A program made the position numbers and the translations under genes. The notes below the pieces were generated by a model, which was not told the origin of the DNA, searched no databases, and saw nothing but the letters and a program-made list of their open reading frames with translations. A DNA stretch of 64,000 nucleotides from Arthrobacter sp. SLBN-112 (GTDB taxonomy: Bacteria; Actinomycetota; Actinomycetes; Actinomycetales; Micrococcaceae): NCBI RefSeq assembly GCF_030944625.1, contig NZ_JAUSXY010000001.1:3348001-3412000 (forward strand), given 5' to 3'. This document shows, piece by piece, positions 46,045 through 56,765 of the stretch (its first letter is position 1; each line of letters opens with the position of its first letter).

Positions 46045-47022
46045 CTAGAAGAGGGCCACCTTGGGAACAGCGGGGAAGATGGCATCCAGCTCCGCGAGGT
46101 CTTCCGAAGACGGCTGCCAGTCGGCGGCCGAGGCATTTTGCCGGACCTGCTCCGGTTTGGTGGCGCCCGCGATGACGCTGGCCACGGACGGCTGCGCGGC
46201 AAGCCACGAGAACGCCACCTCCACCTCGGTCAGGCCACGTTCCTTGGCGAACAGGCTGAACCTGCCCAGCTGGTCCCAGTCGGCGTCGTGCACCATGTTG
46301 GTGCGTGTGTGGCTGAGCCGGGAACCGTCCGGAGCGTGGCCCGGCGCGTACTTGCCGGTCAGCAGCCCGTTGGCCAGCGGGAAGTAGGGCATGACGCCCA
46401 GGCCGAGGGCTTCGGCGGCAGGCGTGACTTCCTGCTCGGCCCGGCGGTCCAGGAGGTTGTAGTGGTTCTGGGTGGAAACGAAGCGTGCGCCGCCGAGTTC
46501 GCGGGCCACATACTCGGCCTGGGCGATCTGCCAGCCGGCCCGGTTGGAGTGGCCGATGTACCGGACCTTGCCGCTGCGGACCAGGTCGTCCAGCGCGGCG
46601 AGGGTCTCGTCGATGGGTGTCAGCGGATCCGGAGTGTGGAACTGGTAGAGGTCGATCCAGTCGGTGCCGAGCCGGCGCAGCGATGCTTCGACGGACTGGA
46701 TGATGTAGCGGCGGGAGCCCCGGGCACCGAAGTCGGGGCCGTTCGCGCCCTGGGCGTCCATTCCGAACTTGGTGGCCACCACGGCCTGGTCCCGCCGGTT
46801 TCCGAGTGCCTTGCCCAGCATGGTCTCGCTGAGTCCCGGTTCGCGGCCGTAGTTGTCCGCAACATCGAACAGCGTGATCCCGGCCTCCAGGGCGGCAGAC
46901 ACGACGGCGTTGGTGCCTTCCTGCGACTCGGTGCTGGTGTTGGCGCGGCCCAGGTTGTTGCATCCGAGGCCTACCGTGGAGACGGTGAGGCCTGATTTTC
47001 CAACGCGGCGGTAACTGGTCAA
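46045..47022 (-). CDS. Aldo/keto reductase
   Basis: The 325-residue NADPH-dependent TIM barrel has DVADNYG with the catalytic Asp and Tyr, the catalytic Lys in VVATKFG, YQFHTPDPLTP with the catalytic His, and the cofactor segment SVIAGATKPEQV. It is of the YghZ/Kv-beta-like AKR type. It starts 9 nt after the upstream unknown gene. The substrate is not known. Confidence 0.92.
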   Translation of the reverse strand: MTSYRRVGKSGLTVSTVGLGCNNLGRANTSTESQEGTNAVVSAALEAGITLFDVADNYGREPGLSETMLGKALGNRRDQAVVATKFGMDAQGANGPDFGARGSRRYIIQSVEASLRRLGTDWIDLYQFHTPDPLTPIDETLAALDDLVRSGKVRYIGHSNRAGWQIAQAEYVARELGGARFVSTQNHYNLLDRRAEQEVTPAAEALGLGVMPYFPLANGLLTGKYAPGHAPDGSRLSHTRTNMVHDADWDQLGRFSLFAKERGLTEVEVAFSWLAAQPSVASVIAGATKPEQVRQNASAADWQPSSEDLAELDAIFPAVPKVALF

Positions 47023-47031
47023 GGACGACTC

Positions 47032-47592
47032 CTAAAGGCTGAAGCTGTTGGCTGGCTTGGCTGAGTGCTTGAGTTTGAAGTGGTCGGCTTCGCTGTACGG
47101 GGCTGCACCGATGCTGAGCTTGGTGAAGTCCAGGTCCTCGCCGCGGGCGCACACCTTGATGGCGTTGACGGCCTTGTTCACATCCGGGCAGAGACAGAAG
47201 ATGTTGAGTTTGTAATCCGTGAACTCAGACCGCTCCACGGTTCCGAGTCCCCGCCAGGCAAGGTGGCTGATGAGGGCATCCTTGGCTTTCTGCTCCAGGT
47301 AGCGGTCCCGTTCCGTGCCTTCCCTGGTCTTGAGGGCGAACTGGGCCACCACCCAGAACTGCTCCTCGTTGGGGATCTCGGCGTAGCCGTCCTCCTCGCA
47401 CTGGGCTGCGAAGGCGTCCAGCAGGCCACCGGCAGCGTCAGCGTCGGGGACGTCGGTTTCCTCTGTCTTGCTCTGGTGCCCCACGGCACCGAAGTTCATG
47501 ACGAACTGGGAGTACTCCTCATCGAACCAGGCTTCCCGGAAGTGGAGGGTTCCCTCGTCGTCGCGCTTGTAGACCCTGACAATGCCGCTCAT
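47032..47592 (-). CDS. Conserved protein of unknown function, translationally coupled to DUF402 gene
   Basis: I recognise no named domain in these 186 residues. It is soluble and acidic, begins with a strand-rich part ([24 protein letters not shown]) and has a helical middle (QFWVVAQFALKT...RYLEQKAKDALISHLAWRG). It ends with a strand-rich part containing three Cys (FCLCPDVNKAVNAIKVCARG). The start ATG 47592 has AAAGGGA upstream and overlaps the DUF402 stop as ATGA. An in-frame ATG 7 codons earlier is less likely. The tight coupling to DUF402 and dxs suggests co-expression. Confidence 0.78.
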   Translation of the reverse strand: MSGIVRVYKRDDEGTLHFREAWFDEEYSQFVMNFGAVGHQSKTEETDVPDADAAGGLLDAFAAQCEEDGYAEIPNEEQFWVVAQFALKTREGTERDRYLEQKAKDALISHLAWRGLGTVERSEFTDYKLNIFCLCPDVNKAVNAIKVCARGEDLDFTKLSIGAAPYSEADHFKLKHSAKPANSFSL

Positions 47593-48206
47593 ATGCGTCC
47601 CTTTGCAAACCATTCAACGTCGGTACCGTCGAAAGGCGCCTGCTGCGCCTTCACGGCATGGAAAAGTTCGTCCGCGGCCGCCTGGATATCCTCGATCAGC
47701 CGCTGGGGGTAGCGCATGGACACGCTGTGCTCGGCAAATTCGTCCTGGTCGTCGATAAAGACACCGCGTGATTCGGTGCGGATCACGTCCAGGTCCATGT
47801 CGATCACGTGCAACTCGGTTACGGCAGGCCGGATGTCCGTCCATTCATGGCCCACGGCGAGGTCGATGTAGAGCCGCACGCCGGCAGGATGGGCGGAATC
47901 GTAGAACGTGGCCACCCAGTCGCCTTGGCGCGGTACCAGGAGCACGGCGTCGGAGCGCGTGTAGAACGCGGCGCCGGGGCGTGAACAAAACTCGTTGGTG
48001 CCCTGGAAGATCCACCATCCGTGCTCGTCTTCGCCAAGGTACCGCCCGGGGACCACCCAGTGTGCCTTGCCGTTCCATTTCCGGTTGCGGGATACCACCA
48101 GCTGGCCGGGTTGCAGGTTGCCGGGGACGCGTGTGGTGGTGGTATGCAAAACCGGCCCCGACTCCCCCACGGCGCCCGGGTACTTCAGTGCGTCCTCGTC
48201 CCTCAC
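47589..48206 (-). CDS. DUF402 domain-containing protein (nucleotide-hydrolase-like fold)
   Basis: The 205-residue protein has the DUF402 pattern: [58 protein letters not shown], then [25 protein letters not shown] with clustered acidic metal-ligand residues. Other DUF402 proteins are nucleoside di/triphosphatases. The GTG start at 48206 overlaps the dxs stop as GTGA. Its own activity is unknown, and the Asp/Glu cluster argues that it is a hydrolase. Confidence 0.87.
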   Translation of the reverse strand: MRDEDALKYPGAVGESGPVLHTTTTRVPGNLQPGQLVVSRNRKWNGKAHWVVPGRYLGEDEHGWWIFQGTNEFCSRPGAAFYTRSDAVLLVPRQGDWVATFYDSAHPAGVRLYIDLAVGHEWTDIRPAVTELHVIDMDLDVIRTESRGVFIDDQDEFAEHSVSMRYPQRLIEDIQAAADELFHAVKAQQAPFDGTDVEWFAKGRI

Positions 48207-50176
48207 AGGATCGGGAGGCTGCCAGTGGTGGGGTGCTGCTGCCCCGGCAGGGGACGCGCGAACGGTACCTTTGTTCCCAAAACCTGCGCGACGACGTCGT
48301 GCGTTATCTGCTGGGCGGTGAGCCCCACGCGCTCCATGACCTGGGCGCGGGTGCCGTGGTCGAGGAACTCAACGGGCAGGCCCACCTCGTTCAGTGCGGT
48401 GTCCACCCCCGCAGCGCGCATTTCCTGGCGGATGCGCGAGCCGACGCCGCCGGCCCGGACGCCGTCTTCGATGCAGACCACCAGGCGGTGGTGCGAAGCC
48501 AGCGCGATGATGGAGCGGCGGACCGGGAGCACCCAGCGCGGATCAACCACCGTGCTGCTGATGCCCTGCGCACCAAGCCGGTTTGCGACATCGAGGGCGA
48601 GCTCGGACATGGCACCGACACTGACGATCAGGACATCGTTCTCGGTGGAGCCGGAGGGGCGGCGGGCCAGGATGTCCACGCCGTCGCTGAGCCGCTCGAG
48701 GGCATCCACCTCGGGGCCCACCGATCCCTTGGAGAAGCGGACCACGCTGGGCGCGTCGCTGATGGCCACCGCTTCCCGCAGTTCCTCCCGGAGGCGGCTG
48801 GCGTCGCGCGGTGCGGCCAGGTGCAGGCCGGGAACGATCTGGACCATGGCCATGTCCCACATGCCGTGGTGGCTGGCGCCATCCGGGCCGGTGACACCGG
48901 CACGGTCCAGCACGATGGTGACTCCGGCCTTGTGGAGGGCGACGTCCATCAGCAGCTGGTCGAAGGCCCGGTTCAGGAAGGTGGCGTAGACGGCGACGAC
49001 GGGGTGGAGCCCGCCGAAAGCCATACCGGCGGCAGCGGTGAGGGCATGCTGCTCGGCGATGCCGACGTCGACGACGCGCGTCGGGTGCTTGGCGGCGAAC
49101 TTGTGCAACCCCACCGGGATCAGCATGGCGCCGGTGATGCCGACGATGTCCTCGCGTTCGTCGGCGATGGCGGCGATCTCGTCGGCGAAGACGGAGGTCC
49201 AGGACTGGGCGCCGCCGGTGCCCGTTGGTTCGCCGGTTTCCGGATCGATGATGCCTACCGCGTGGAACTGGTCCGCTTCATGGGCGCGGGCGGGGGCGTA
49301 GCCATGTCCCTTTTCGGTCATGGCGTGGACGATGACGGGGCCGCCGTAGTTCCGGGCGGTAGAGAGCGCATGCTCCATGGCCTGGAGGTTGTGGCCGTCC
49401 ACCGGGCCGATGTATTTCATGCCGAGGTCCTCGAACATGCCCTGCGGAGCCCACCAGTCCTTGATGCCCTTTTTCATGGCGTGCAGGCTCTTGTAGGTGA
49501 ACTGGCCTGCCGGCCCGCCGTTTTGCAGCTTCTTCTTCCACCAGTCCAGCGCGCCCTCATAGGCGGGCGCGGCGCGGAAGGAGTCAATGGTGGGGCGCAG
49601 GGACGCGAGGTAGTCGGCAAAACCGCCCACGGTCGGGGCGTAGGAGCGCCCATTGTCGTTGACGACGATGACCACCCGGCGCTTCTTGTCTGCCGCGATG
49701 TTGTTGATGGCTTCCCAGGCCATGCCACCGGTCAGGGCGCCGTCGCCCACGATGGCCACCACGTGCCGGTCGCCTTCGCCTGTGAGCTGGCGGGCCCGGG
49801 AGATGCCGTCCGCCCAGGACAGGGAGGAGGAGGCGTGCGAGCTTTCCACGATGTCGTGTTCGGACTCCACACGTGAGGGGTAGCCGGAGAGGCCGCCTTC
49901 CTGGCGGAGGGTGCTGAAGTCCTGGCGCCCTGTGAGGAGTTTATGGACGTATGACTGGTGGCCCGTGTCGAAGACGATGCTGTCGCGGGGGGATTCGAAG
50001 ATGCGGTGTACGGCCAGCGTCAGTTCCACGACGCCGAGGTTGGGTCCGAGGTGGCCGCCCGTCTGGGAGACGTTCGTGATCAGGAACTCCCTGATCTCCG
50101 AAGCCAGCTGCTCCAGCTGTTCCTCGGTCAACTCGTTCAGGTCCTGCGGATTCCGGATGGTGTCCAAGATTCCCAA
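48203..50176 (-). CDS. dxs: 1-deoxy-D-xylulose-5-phosphate synthase
   Basis: Dxs joins pyruvate and glyceraldehyde-3-phosphate as the first step of the MEP isoprenoid pathway. The 657 residues include [15 protein letters not shown], the ThDP motif [32 protein letters not shown] and the C-terminal transketolase domain. The start is TTG 50176 ([10 protein letters not shown] in translation), with a very strong AAGGAGG site 8 nt upstream; no ATG or GTG fits. It is the head of the dxs-DUF402-unknown-AKR run. Confidence 0.95.
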   Translation of the reverse strand: MGILDTIRNPQDLNELTEEQLEQLASEIREFLITNVSQTGGHLGPNLGVVELTLAVHRIFESPRDSIVFDTGHQSYVHKLLTGRQDFSTLRQEGGLSGYPSRVESEHDIVESSHASSSLSWADGISRARQLTGEGDRHVVAIVGDGALTGGMAWEAINNIAADKKRRVVIVVNDNGRSYAPTVGGFADYLASLRPTIDSFRAAPAYEGALDWWKKKLQNGGPAGQFTYKSLHAMKKGIKDWWAPQGMFEDLGMKYIGPVDGHNLQAMEHALSTARNYGGPVIVHAMTEKGHGYAPARAHEADQFHAVGIIDPETGEPTGTGGAQSWTSVFADEIAAIADEREDIVGITGAMLIPVGLHKFAAKHPTRVVDVGIAEQHALTAAAGMAFGGLHPVVAVYATFLNRAFDQLLMDVALHKAGVTIVLDRAGVTGPDGASHHGMWDMAMVQIVPGLHLAAPRDASRLREELREAVAISDAPSVVRFSKGSVGPEVDALERLSDGVDILARRPSGSTENDVLIVSVGAMSELALDVANRLGAQGISSTVVDPRWVLPVRRSIIALASHHRLVVCIEDGVRAGGVGSRIRQEMRAAGVDTALNEVGLPVEFLDHGTRAQVMERVGLTAQQITHDVVAQVLGTKVPFARPLPGQQHPTTGSLPIL

Positions 50177-50239
50177 TGACCCCTCCTTCGGGTGGTAGAC
50201 GTGCCGTTTAACTCTAACGCCTTGGCTTGGCTGCAAAGC

Positions 50240-50276
50240 CGAAGCCCCGGCTGGTCGGTGACCGGCCGGGGCTTCG
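50240..50276 (-). terminator. Terminator-like hairpin between acnA and dxs
   Basis: The 12-bp arms CGAAGCCCCGGC (50240-50251) and GCCGGGGCTTCG (50265-50276) enclose a small inner stem (GGT / ACC). Only a short T-rich stretch follows on the minus strand. It most likely ends the acnA transcript. Confidence 0.65.
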
Positions 50277-50306
50277 GGGAGGATGCTGACTGCGCAGCAG
50301 CTGCCG

Positions 50307-53120
50307 CTAGTTCGCGGAGATCTGGCGCAGCACGTACTGCAGGATGCCGCCGTTGCGGTAGTAGTCGGCTTCACCCGGGGTATCAATGCGCAGGACCGCA
50401 TCGAAGGAGGTGGTGGAGCCGTCTTCGGCCGTCGCGGTGACCTTGAGGGTCTTCGGCGTGGTGCCTTCGTTCAGGGCGGTGACGCCCTCAACGGCGAAGG
50501 TTTCCGTGCCGGTCAGGCCCAGGCTGGCGGCGTTCTGGCCGGCCGGGTACTGCAGCGGCAGGACGCCCATGCCGATCAGGTTGGAGCGGTGGATGCGCTC
50601 GTAGCTTTCGGCGATGACAGCCTTGACGCCCAGCAGCGCGGTGCCCTTTGCAGCCCAGTCGCGGGACGAACCGGAGCCGTACTCCTTGCCCGCCAGGACG
50701 ACCAGCGGGGTGCCGGCGGCCTGGTAGTTCTGCGCGGCATCGTAGACGTAGGCCTGGGGACCGTCTGCCTGGGTGAAGTCGCGGGTGAAGCCACCCTCGA
50801 CGCCGTCCAGCAACTGGTTCTTGATCCGGATGTTGGCGAACGTGCCGCGGATCATGACCTCGTGGTTGCCACGGCGTGAGCCGTAGGAGTTGAAGTCCTT
50901 GCGCTCCACGCCGTTGGCCAGCAGGTACTGGCCGGCCGGGGTGTCGGACTTGAAGGAACCGGCCGGGGAGATGTGGTCGGTGGTGACGGAGTCGCCGAGC
51001 TTCAGCAGTACGCGCGCACCGGCGATGTCCTTGACCGGCTCCGGCTGTGCCTGCATGCCCTCGAAGTACGGGGGCTTCCGGACGTAGGTGGACTTCTCGT
51101 CCCAGGCGAAGGTGTCGCCGGCGGGGGTGTCGAGGGCCTTCCAGCGGTCGTCGCCGTCGAAGACGCCCTCGTAGCCGCGGGCGAACATGCCCTTGTCGAT
51201 CGAGGAATCGATGACCTGCTGGACCTCGACCGGGTTCGGCCAGATGTCCTTGAGGAAGATGTCGTTGCCGGCTTCGTCCTGGCCCAGGGCATCGTTTTCG
51301 AAGTCGAAGTCCATGGTTCCGGCCAGGGCGTACGCGATGACCAGCGGCGGGGAGGCCAGGTAGTTCATCTTGACGTCCGGGTTGATCCGGCCTTCAAAGT
51401 TGCGGTTGCCGGAAAGCACGGCCGTGACGGAGAGGTCGTTGGCCTGGATGGCCTCGGAGATCTCGGCGTCGAGCGGGCCGGAGTTGCCGATGCAGGTGGC
51501 GCAGCCGTAGCCGACGATGTAGAAGCCGAGCTTCTCGAGGTACGGGGTCAGGCCCGACTTGTTGTAGTAGTCGGTGACCACTTTGGAGCCGGGAGCAACG
51601 GAGGTCTTGACCCAGGGCTTCGAGGTGAGGCCCTTGTCCACGGCGTTGCGGGCCAGCAGTGCGGCAGCCAGCATCACGGAGGGGTTGGACGTGTTGGTGC
51701 AGGAGGTGATCGAGGCGATCGACACGGCACCGTGGTCCAGTTCGAATTCACGGCCGTCGGCGGTCTTGACGGCCACCTTCTGGGACGGGCGTCCGTTGGA
51801 CTTGGGACCGTGGGCGTGCGGGGCCTGCTCCGTGAGGTGGGTCGCCGAGGCGGTGAACGACGGTGAGTCCGATGCCGGGAAGCTCTCGTCGATCGCTTCG
51901 TCCAGGCTGCCGTCGGCGAGGTCAACCTTGACGTAGTTGCGGAGGTCCTCGCGGAACTGGGCCTTGGATTCGGTGAGGATGATGCGGTCCTGCGGGCGCT
52001 TCGGGCCGGAGATCGACGGGACAACCGTCGACAGATCCAGCTCAAGGTACTCGGAGAACTTGATCTCGCGGGAGGGGTCGTGCCAGAGGCCCTGTTCCTT
52101 CGCGTACGCCTCGACCAGGGCAACGTTCTCGTCGGACCGGCCGGTGAGGCGCAGGTAGTCGAGGGTGACGTCGTCGATCGGGAACATGGCGGCGGTGGAA
52201 CCGAACTCGGGGCTCATGTTGCCGATGGTGGCGCGGTTGGCCAGCGGCACGGCCGCGACGCCTTCGCCGTAGAACTCGACGAACTTGCCCACCACTCCGT
52301 GCTGGCGCAGCTGCTCGGTGATGGTGAGCACGACGTCGGTGGCGGTGGCGCCGGCCGGGATGGACCCGGTCAGCTTGAAGCCGACGACGCGCGGGATCAG
52401 CATGGAGACGGGCTGGCCCAGCATGGCAGCCTCTGCTTCGATGCCGCCGACGCCCCAGCCGAGCACGCCCAGGCCGTTGACCATGGTGGTGTGCGAGTCG
52501 GTGCCGACGCAGGTGTCAGGGTAGGCGCGCAGCGAACCGTCAACCTCGCGGGTCATGACCGTGCGGGCCAGGTATTCGATGTTGACCTGGTGCACGATGC
52601 CGGTTCCCGGCGGGACAACCTTGAAGTCGTCGAACGCGGTCTGGCCCCACCGGAGGAACTGGTACCGCTCGCCGTTGCGCTGGTACTCGATCTCCATGTT
52701 GCGCTCCAGTGCGCCGGAGTTGCCGAAGGCGTCGATCTGCACGGAGTGGTCGATCACCATTTCCGCCGGTGCCAGCGGGTTGACCCGCTTCGGGTCTCCG
52801 CCGAGTTCCTTGACGGCCTCACGCATGGTGGCGAGGTCCACAACGCAGGGCACGCCAGTGAAGTCCTGCATGATCACGCGCGCCGGCGTGAACTGGATTT
52901 CAGTGTCGGGCTCGGCGTTGGGATCCCAACCGGCCAGTGCGCGGACGTGGTCGGCCGTAATGTTCGCGCCGTCCTCGGTCCTCAATAGGTTTTCAAGCAA
53001 TACCTTGAGGCTGAACGGAAGGTTTTCTGCACCTTCAACGGAGTTCAACCGGAAAATTTCGTACTCGGTTCCGGCTACATTAAGTTTGCCTTTTGAACCG
53101 AAGCTGTCCACAGTGCTCAT
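50307..53120 (-). CDS. acnA: Aconitate hydratase A
   Basis: Aconitase isomerises citrate and isocitrate in the TCA cycle. The 937 residues contain the three 4Fe-4S ligands: Cys in [11 protein letters not shown] and the pair in [12 protein letters not shown]. Substrate loops [13 protein letters not shown] and [12 protein letters not shown] are present, along with the swivel domain after about 700. A 30-residue insert rich in Ser/His/Ala (about 400-440) is typical of actinobacterial AcnA. A GAGGAG site precedes the ATG. It is monocistronic or has its own promoter upstream at 53121-53285. Confidence 0.96.
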   Translation of the reverse strand: MSTVDSFGSKGKLNVAGTEYEIFRLNSVEGAENLPFSLKVLLENLLRTEDGANITADHVRALAGWDPNAEPDTEIQFTPARVIMQDFTGVPCVVDLATMREAVKELGGDPKRVNPLAPAEMVIDHSVQIDAFGNSGALERNMEIEYQRNGERYQFLRWGQTAFDDFKVVPPGTGIVHQVNIEYLARTVMTREVDGSLRAYPDTCVGTDSHTTMVNGLGVLGWGVGGIEAEAAMLGQPVSMLIPRVVGFKLTGSIPAGATATDVVLTITEQLRQHGVVGKFVEFYGEGVAAVPLANRATIGNMSPEFGSTAAMFPIDDVTLDYLRLTGRSDENVALVEAYAKEQGLWHDPSREIKFSEYLELDLSTVVPSISGPKRPQDRIILTESKAQFREDLRNYVKVDLADGSLDEAIDESFPASDSPSFTASATHLTEQAPHAHGPKSNGRPSQKVAVKTADGREFELDHGAVSIASITSCTNTSNPSVMLAAALLARNAVDKGLTSKPWVKTSVAPGSKVVTDYYNKSGLTPYLEKLGFYIVGYGCATCIGNSGPLDAEISEAIQANDLSVTAVLSGNRNFEGRINPDVKMNYLASPPLVIAYALAGTMDFDFENDALGQDEAGNDIFLKDIWPNPVEVQQVIDSSIDKGMFARGYEGVFDGDDRWKALDTPAGDTFAWDEKSTYVRKPPYFEGMQAQPEPVKDIAGARVLLKLGDSVTTDHISPAGSFKSDTPAGQYLLANGVERKDFNSYGSRRGNHEVMIRGTFANIRIKNQLLDGVEGGFTRDFTQADGPQAYVYDAAQNYQAAGTPLVVLAGKEYGSGSSRDWAAKGTALLGVKAVIAESYERIHRSNLIGMGVLPLQYPAGQNAASLGLTGTETFAVEGVTALNEGTTPKTLKVTATAEDGSTTSFDAVLRIDTPGEADYYRNGGILQYVLRQISAN

Positions 53121-53176
53121 CGCAGGACTCCTCTCGCAACAGTTTCATCTTTGTCGCGCGGTTGACCGCCTGCTAG

Positions 53177-53190
53177 TTAGGACGCCCTAA
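53177..53190. promoter_or_regulatory. Dyad symmetry upstream of acnA
   Basis: TTAGG and CCTAA (5-bp arms, 4-nt centre) lie 57 bp before the acnA start, in the expected promoter region. It could be a repressor site. The half-sites resemble those of DtxR/IdeR boxes, but the spacing is wrong for a standard box. Confidence 0.35.
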
Positions 53191-53285
53191 GTAGTTCGAG
53201 GGCCCGAAAATTGCACACGGCCGGCCGAGAATTCGGGCGCGACGTGGGACTACTACGGCCATCGTAGTCCAAAACCTCGGTGGCA

Positions 53286-54674
53286 TCACGGACCGGGAGT
53301 CAGCAGCGCCACCGTCTCAAGGTGGTGGGTGTGGGGGTACAAGTCGAAGGCCCGAAGCCCGGCGAGTTCCCATCCTGAGCGGCGGAAGTAACCGAGGTCA
53401 CGGGCAAACGACGCCGGATCGCACGACACATAGGCGATGGCACGGGGCTGCGAAGCAATGAGTTGCCCGACGACGGCTTTCCCGGCACCCGCCCGCGGCG
53501 GGTCGAGGAGGAGGGCGTCGAAGTTCCGCGGTTTCTGGCGGAGCACACGCTCCACGCGGCCCTGGACCACCTCGACCTGTGGTACCGAGTGGAGGTTTTT
53601 GCGGGCATCACGGCTGGATCCGGGCGCGCCTTCAACCGAGAGCACGGACCCGGTCTCCCCTACGGCATCGGCCAGCACCGCGGTGAACAGGCCGGCGCCG
53701 GCGTAGAGATCCGCAACCACGGCCCCGGCCTGCAGGAAGCCGCCGCCGCGGAGGAATTCTGTGACAGCGCCCACAAGTGTTTCCGGCGCGTCGCGATGGA
53801 TCTGCCAGAAGCCCGCGCCGGTCACCCGGTAGTCGTGGCCGGCCGCCGATTCCTGCACCCACGTCCGGCCCCGGACCTGCGTCACGTCGCCGCTGAGCGG
53901 ATCGAATGCCGCCACGGACACATCCGCCGGCAGTCCGGCAGCAATTGCGCGCAGCCGCTTGTCCTTGGTTCCGGGCGCCGGCGCCAGGAGCACCAGCGGG
54001 CGGGAACCGTTGGCCGGAGCCGCCACTTCGACGCGCTCGATGCCCTGCAGGTCCAGCTCCCACAGGCGCAGGGCGTTGACGGCTTCTGTGGCCAGCGGCA
54101 TGTCCCGCACCGGAACAATGTGCCCGGAACGGTGTGCATGCATGCCCAGCTTGCCTCCGGGGGTGACCGAAAAGCTTGCGCGCGTCCGCCACCCAAGGCC
54201 GGATCCGTCGTCGTGCGCCTCCCCCACGGCTTCCACGCCGCCGGTCCAAAAGGACGGCGCGGGGTCGACGCCGGCAAGCCGGGTGAGCTGCTCGGCCAGG
54301 ACGTCCGCTTTCAGTTGCCGTTGCCGGGCCAGGCTGATGTGCCCGAACTCGGCGCCGCCCACCGGCGGGTGGCCGTGGCCCCAGGCCCGGCCCGAATCGG
54401 CCAGGTGCCAGAAGTGCTCCACCCGGTCCGGGGACGCCTCGAGTATCTCAACGGCGTCCGCCCGCCAGAACTTGGCGTCGTCGCCGGCATCGGTCAGCCG
54501 GGCACGGACTTTCTCGCCGGGGATGGCGTGCCGGACAAAGACCACCCGGCCTTCGTGGCGGGCCACGCAGTGCCCGCCGTGGGCCACGGGCCCGACGTCG
54601 AGCACGGCCTCTTCGCCGGCGTGGCCGGCCTGGCCGGTTGCCGGCAGTGCGGTGGGCGGGGTTCTTACGGTCAC
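53286..54674 (-). CDS. TrmA/RumA-family RNA (uracil-C5) methyltransferase
   Basis: The 462-residue protein starts with a TRAM RNA-binding domain (VAHGGHCVARHEGRVVFVRHAIPGEKV), followed by the methyltransferase part with DLYAGAGLFTAVLA, LLLDPPRAGAGKAVV and YVSCDPASFARDL, where the Cys is catalytic. The C-terminal DLYPHTHHLETVALL is diagnostic. The Fe-S cysteine cluster of RlmD is not visible. The target base (tRNA U54 or 23S rRNA) cannot be told from sequence. It overlaps the K+ permease stop as GTGA. Confidence 0.92.
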   Translation of the reverse strand: MTVRTPPTALPATGQAGHAGEEAVLDVGPVAHGGHCVARHEGRVVFVRHAIPGEKVRARLTDAGDDAKFWRADAVEILEASPDRVEHFWHLADSGRAWGHGHPPVGGAEFGHISLARQRQLKADVLAEQLTRLAGVDPAPSFWTGGVEAVGEAHDDGSGLGWRTRASFSVTPGGKLGMHAHRSGHIVPVRDMPLATEAVNALRLWELDLQGIERVEVAAPANGSRPLVLLAPAPGTKDKRLRAIAAGLPADVSVAAFDPLSGDVTQVRGRTWVQESAAGHDYRVTGAGFWQIHRDAPETLVGAVTEFLRGGGFLQAGAVVADLYAGAGLFTAVLADAVGETGSVLSVEGAPGSSRDARKNLHSVPQVEVVQGRVERVLRQKPRNFDALLLDPPRAGAGKAVVGQLIASQPRAIAYVSCDPASFARDLGYFRRSGWELAGLRAFDLYPHTHHLETVALLTPGP

Positions 54675-56647
54675 TGGACGTCCTGCAGGTTCTTGGCTTC
54701 TTCGGATGATTTGAGCTGCCAGGGAACGCTGGCCACCATGACGCCCGGCTCAAAGTGCAGCCGGGTCTTGATGCGCAGGGCAGTCTGGTTGTGCACCAGC
54801 TGTTCCCACCATTTGCCCACGACGTATTCCGGAATGTAGACCACGATGAGGTCCCGCGGGGAGTCAAGCCGCATCTGCTTGACGTAGTCCATGATGGGCG
54901 TGACCGTCTCGCGGTAAGGGCTGGCAAGGACCGTCAGCGGAACCGGGATTTCGAGCTTCTCCCAGTCGGTGATGGTGTGGGCGGTCTCTTCCGGATCGAT
55001 GTCCACGGTGATGGCGTCCAGCCGAGAGGGCCTGGACGCGCGGGCATAGGCCAGGGCACGCAGGACCGGCTTGCGGACATGCGAGACCAGCAGCACTGCG
55101 TGGACCCGGGTGGGCAGGGCGCGCGGTGAGGAATCCTCGTCCACGGCAAGTTCCTTGGCCACATTGTCGTAGTGTGCCCGGATGCTCCACATGATCAGGA
55201 AGAGGATGAACATGGCCAGCAAGGCGATCCAGGCGCCCTGCTGGAATTTGGTGATGAGGACGATGACCAGCACCAGGCCGGTCATGCCGAACCCGATGGT
55301 GTTGATGGTCCGGGATTTCATCATCCGGCGCCGGACGGCTTTGTCCTTGGCGAGCTTCAGTTCACGGCCCCAGTGCCTGATCATGCCGAGCTGGCTCAGG
55401 GTGAAGGAGATGAAGACGCCCACGATGTAGAGCTGGATCAGCTTGGTGACATCGGCGTCGAAGGAGATGATCAGCACCAGCGCGCCGGCGGCAAGGGCCA
55501 GCACGCCGTTGCTGAAGGCGAGCCTGTCGCCGCGGGTCCGCAGCTGCCGTGGCAGGTAGCCGTCCTGCGCCAGGATGGACCCCAGCACCGGGAAGCCGTT
55601 GAAGGCGGTGTTGGATGCGAACACCAGGATGACGCCGGTGGCTGCCACCACGATGTAGAACGGAATGGAACCAGGGCCGAAAATCGTCTGCGCGATCTGG
55701 CTGATGGCCGGGTTCTGGATGTAGCCCTCGGGCAGCGGGCTGCCGTTGAGCAGGAATTCCTTGGCCGGGTCCAGAACGATGTGGACCTTGGTGGCGTTCG
55801 CCAGGTAGATGATGCCCGCGAGCATCGCGGCGCCGATGATACCCAGGAGCAGCAGGGTGGTGGCCGCGTTCTTGCTTTTGGGGTGCCGGAAGTTGGGAAC
55901 GCCGTTGCTGATGGCTTCAACGCCGGTCAGGGCCGCGGCGCCGGAGGAGAACGCCCGCAGGAGCAGGAAGGCGCCGGCCAGCCCCACCAGGCCCTGGTCA
56001 AATCCCTCGGCCGGGACGATGGTGAAGGCTGCCGACGGCGCCTGCCCCAGCTGCCCGGTAGCCGCCTGGAAGATGCCCACCGCCGTCATGCCCAGGATGG
56101 AAGCCATGAAAATGTAGGTGGGGACGGCGAAGACGCTGCCCGCCTCCTTGATGCCGCGCAGGTTCACCAATGCAAGGATGACGACGCCGATGGTGGCAAT
56201 GATTGCCTGCTGGCCGTGCAGCGACGGGACAGCAGTGGTGAGATACGCCGCAGCCGAGGACATGGACACGGCAACCGTCAGGACGTAGTCGACAAGCAGC
56301 GCCGAGGCCACGGTCAGGCCGGCGTACTTTCCCATGTTCACGTTGGCGATCTCGTAGTCGCCGCCACCGGAGGGGTAGGCGTGGACGTTCTGCCGGTAGG
56401 AGGCCACGACGGTGAGGAGGACCACCATCACGGCCAGGCCCACCAGGGGAGAGATCGACACTGCGCTGACACCTGCCAGGGCAAGGGTCAGCAGGATCTC
56501 GTCCGGGGCATAGGCTACGGACGACAACGCGTCCGATGCGAAGATCGGCAGTGCGATCTTCTTGGGAAGCAGGGTATGGGCCAGCCGGTCATTGCGGAAG
56601 GGCCTGCCCACCAGCACGCGTTTGACGGCGTTCAGTATTGTCAACAC
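54671..56647 (-). CDS. APC-superfamily permease, KimA/YdaO-like potassium transporter
   Basis: The 658-residue protein has about 12 helices in its first 480 residues. Motifs KIALPIFASDALSSVAYAPDEIL, SYRQNVHAYPSGGGDYEIANVNMG and GVEAISNGVPNF match the KimA branch of APC transporters. The C-terminal 170 residues form a soluble USP-like domain, as in KimA (a proton:K+ symporter controlled by c-di-AMP in Bacillus). It starts with GTG 56647 and lies 118 bp from two divergent trkA genes, which supports potassium as the substrate. Annotation only as amino-acid permease would be the conservative option. Confidence 0.88.
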   Translation of the reverse strand: MLTILNAVKRVLVGRPFRNDRLAHTLLPKKIALPIFASDALSSVAYAPDEILLTLALAGVSAVSISPLVGLAVMVVLLTVVASYRQNVHAYPSGGGDYEIANVNMGKYAGLTVASALLVDYVLTVAVSMSSAAAYLTTAVPSLHGQQAIIATIGVVILALVNLRGIKEAGSVFAVPTYIFMASILGMTAVGIFQAATGQLGQAPSAAFTIVPAEGFDQGLVGLAGAFLLLRAFSSGAAALTGVEAISNGVPNFRHPKSKNAATTLLLLGIIGAAMLAGIIYLANATKVHIVLDPAKEFLLNGSPLPEGYIQNPAISQIAQTIFGPGSIPFYIVVAATGVILVFASNTAFNGFPVLGSILAQDGYLPRQLRTRGDRLAFSNGVLALAAGALVLIISFDADVTKLIQLYIVGVFISFTLSQLGMIRHWGRELKLAKDKAVRRRMMKSRTINTIGFGMTGLVLVIVLITKFQQGAWIALLAMFILFLIMWSIRAHYDNVAKELAVDEDSSPRALPTRVHAVLLVSHVRKPVLRALAYARASRPSRLDAITVDIDPEETAHTITDWEKLEIPVPLTVLASPYRETVTPIMDYVKQMRLDSPRDLIVVYIPEYVVGKWWEQLVHNQTALRIKTRLHFEPGVMVASVPWQLKSSEEAKNLQDVQ

Positions 56648-56765
56648 CCCACAAAGCTAGTCTGAATCGCGGACGATGTCATGACGGACCCGGGCCGGGC
56701 CGAACCACGGACGTGCCGGTAGAGTTCTAGCTGCACGATCGTGACATAAATACAGAGGAGATACG

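Noticed and set aside
56648..56765. c-di-AMP (ydaO) riboswitch before the KimA-like gene
   Set aside because: The region is only 118 bp and shares its space with a divergent promoter. The conserved ydaO blocks are absent.
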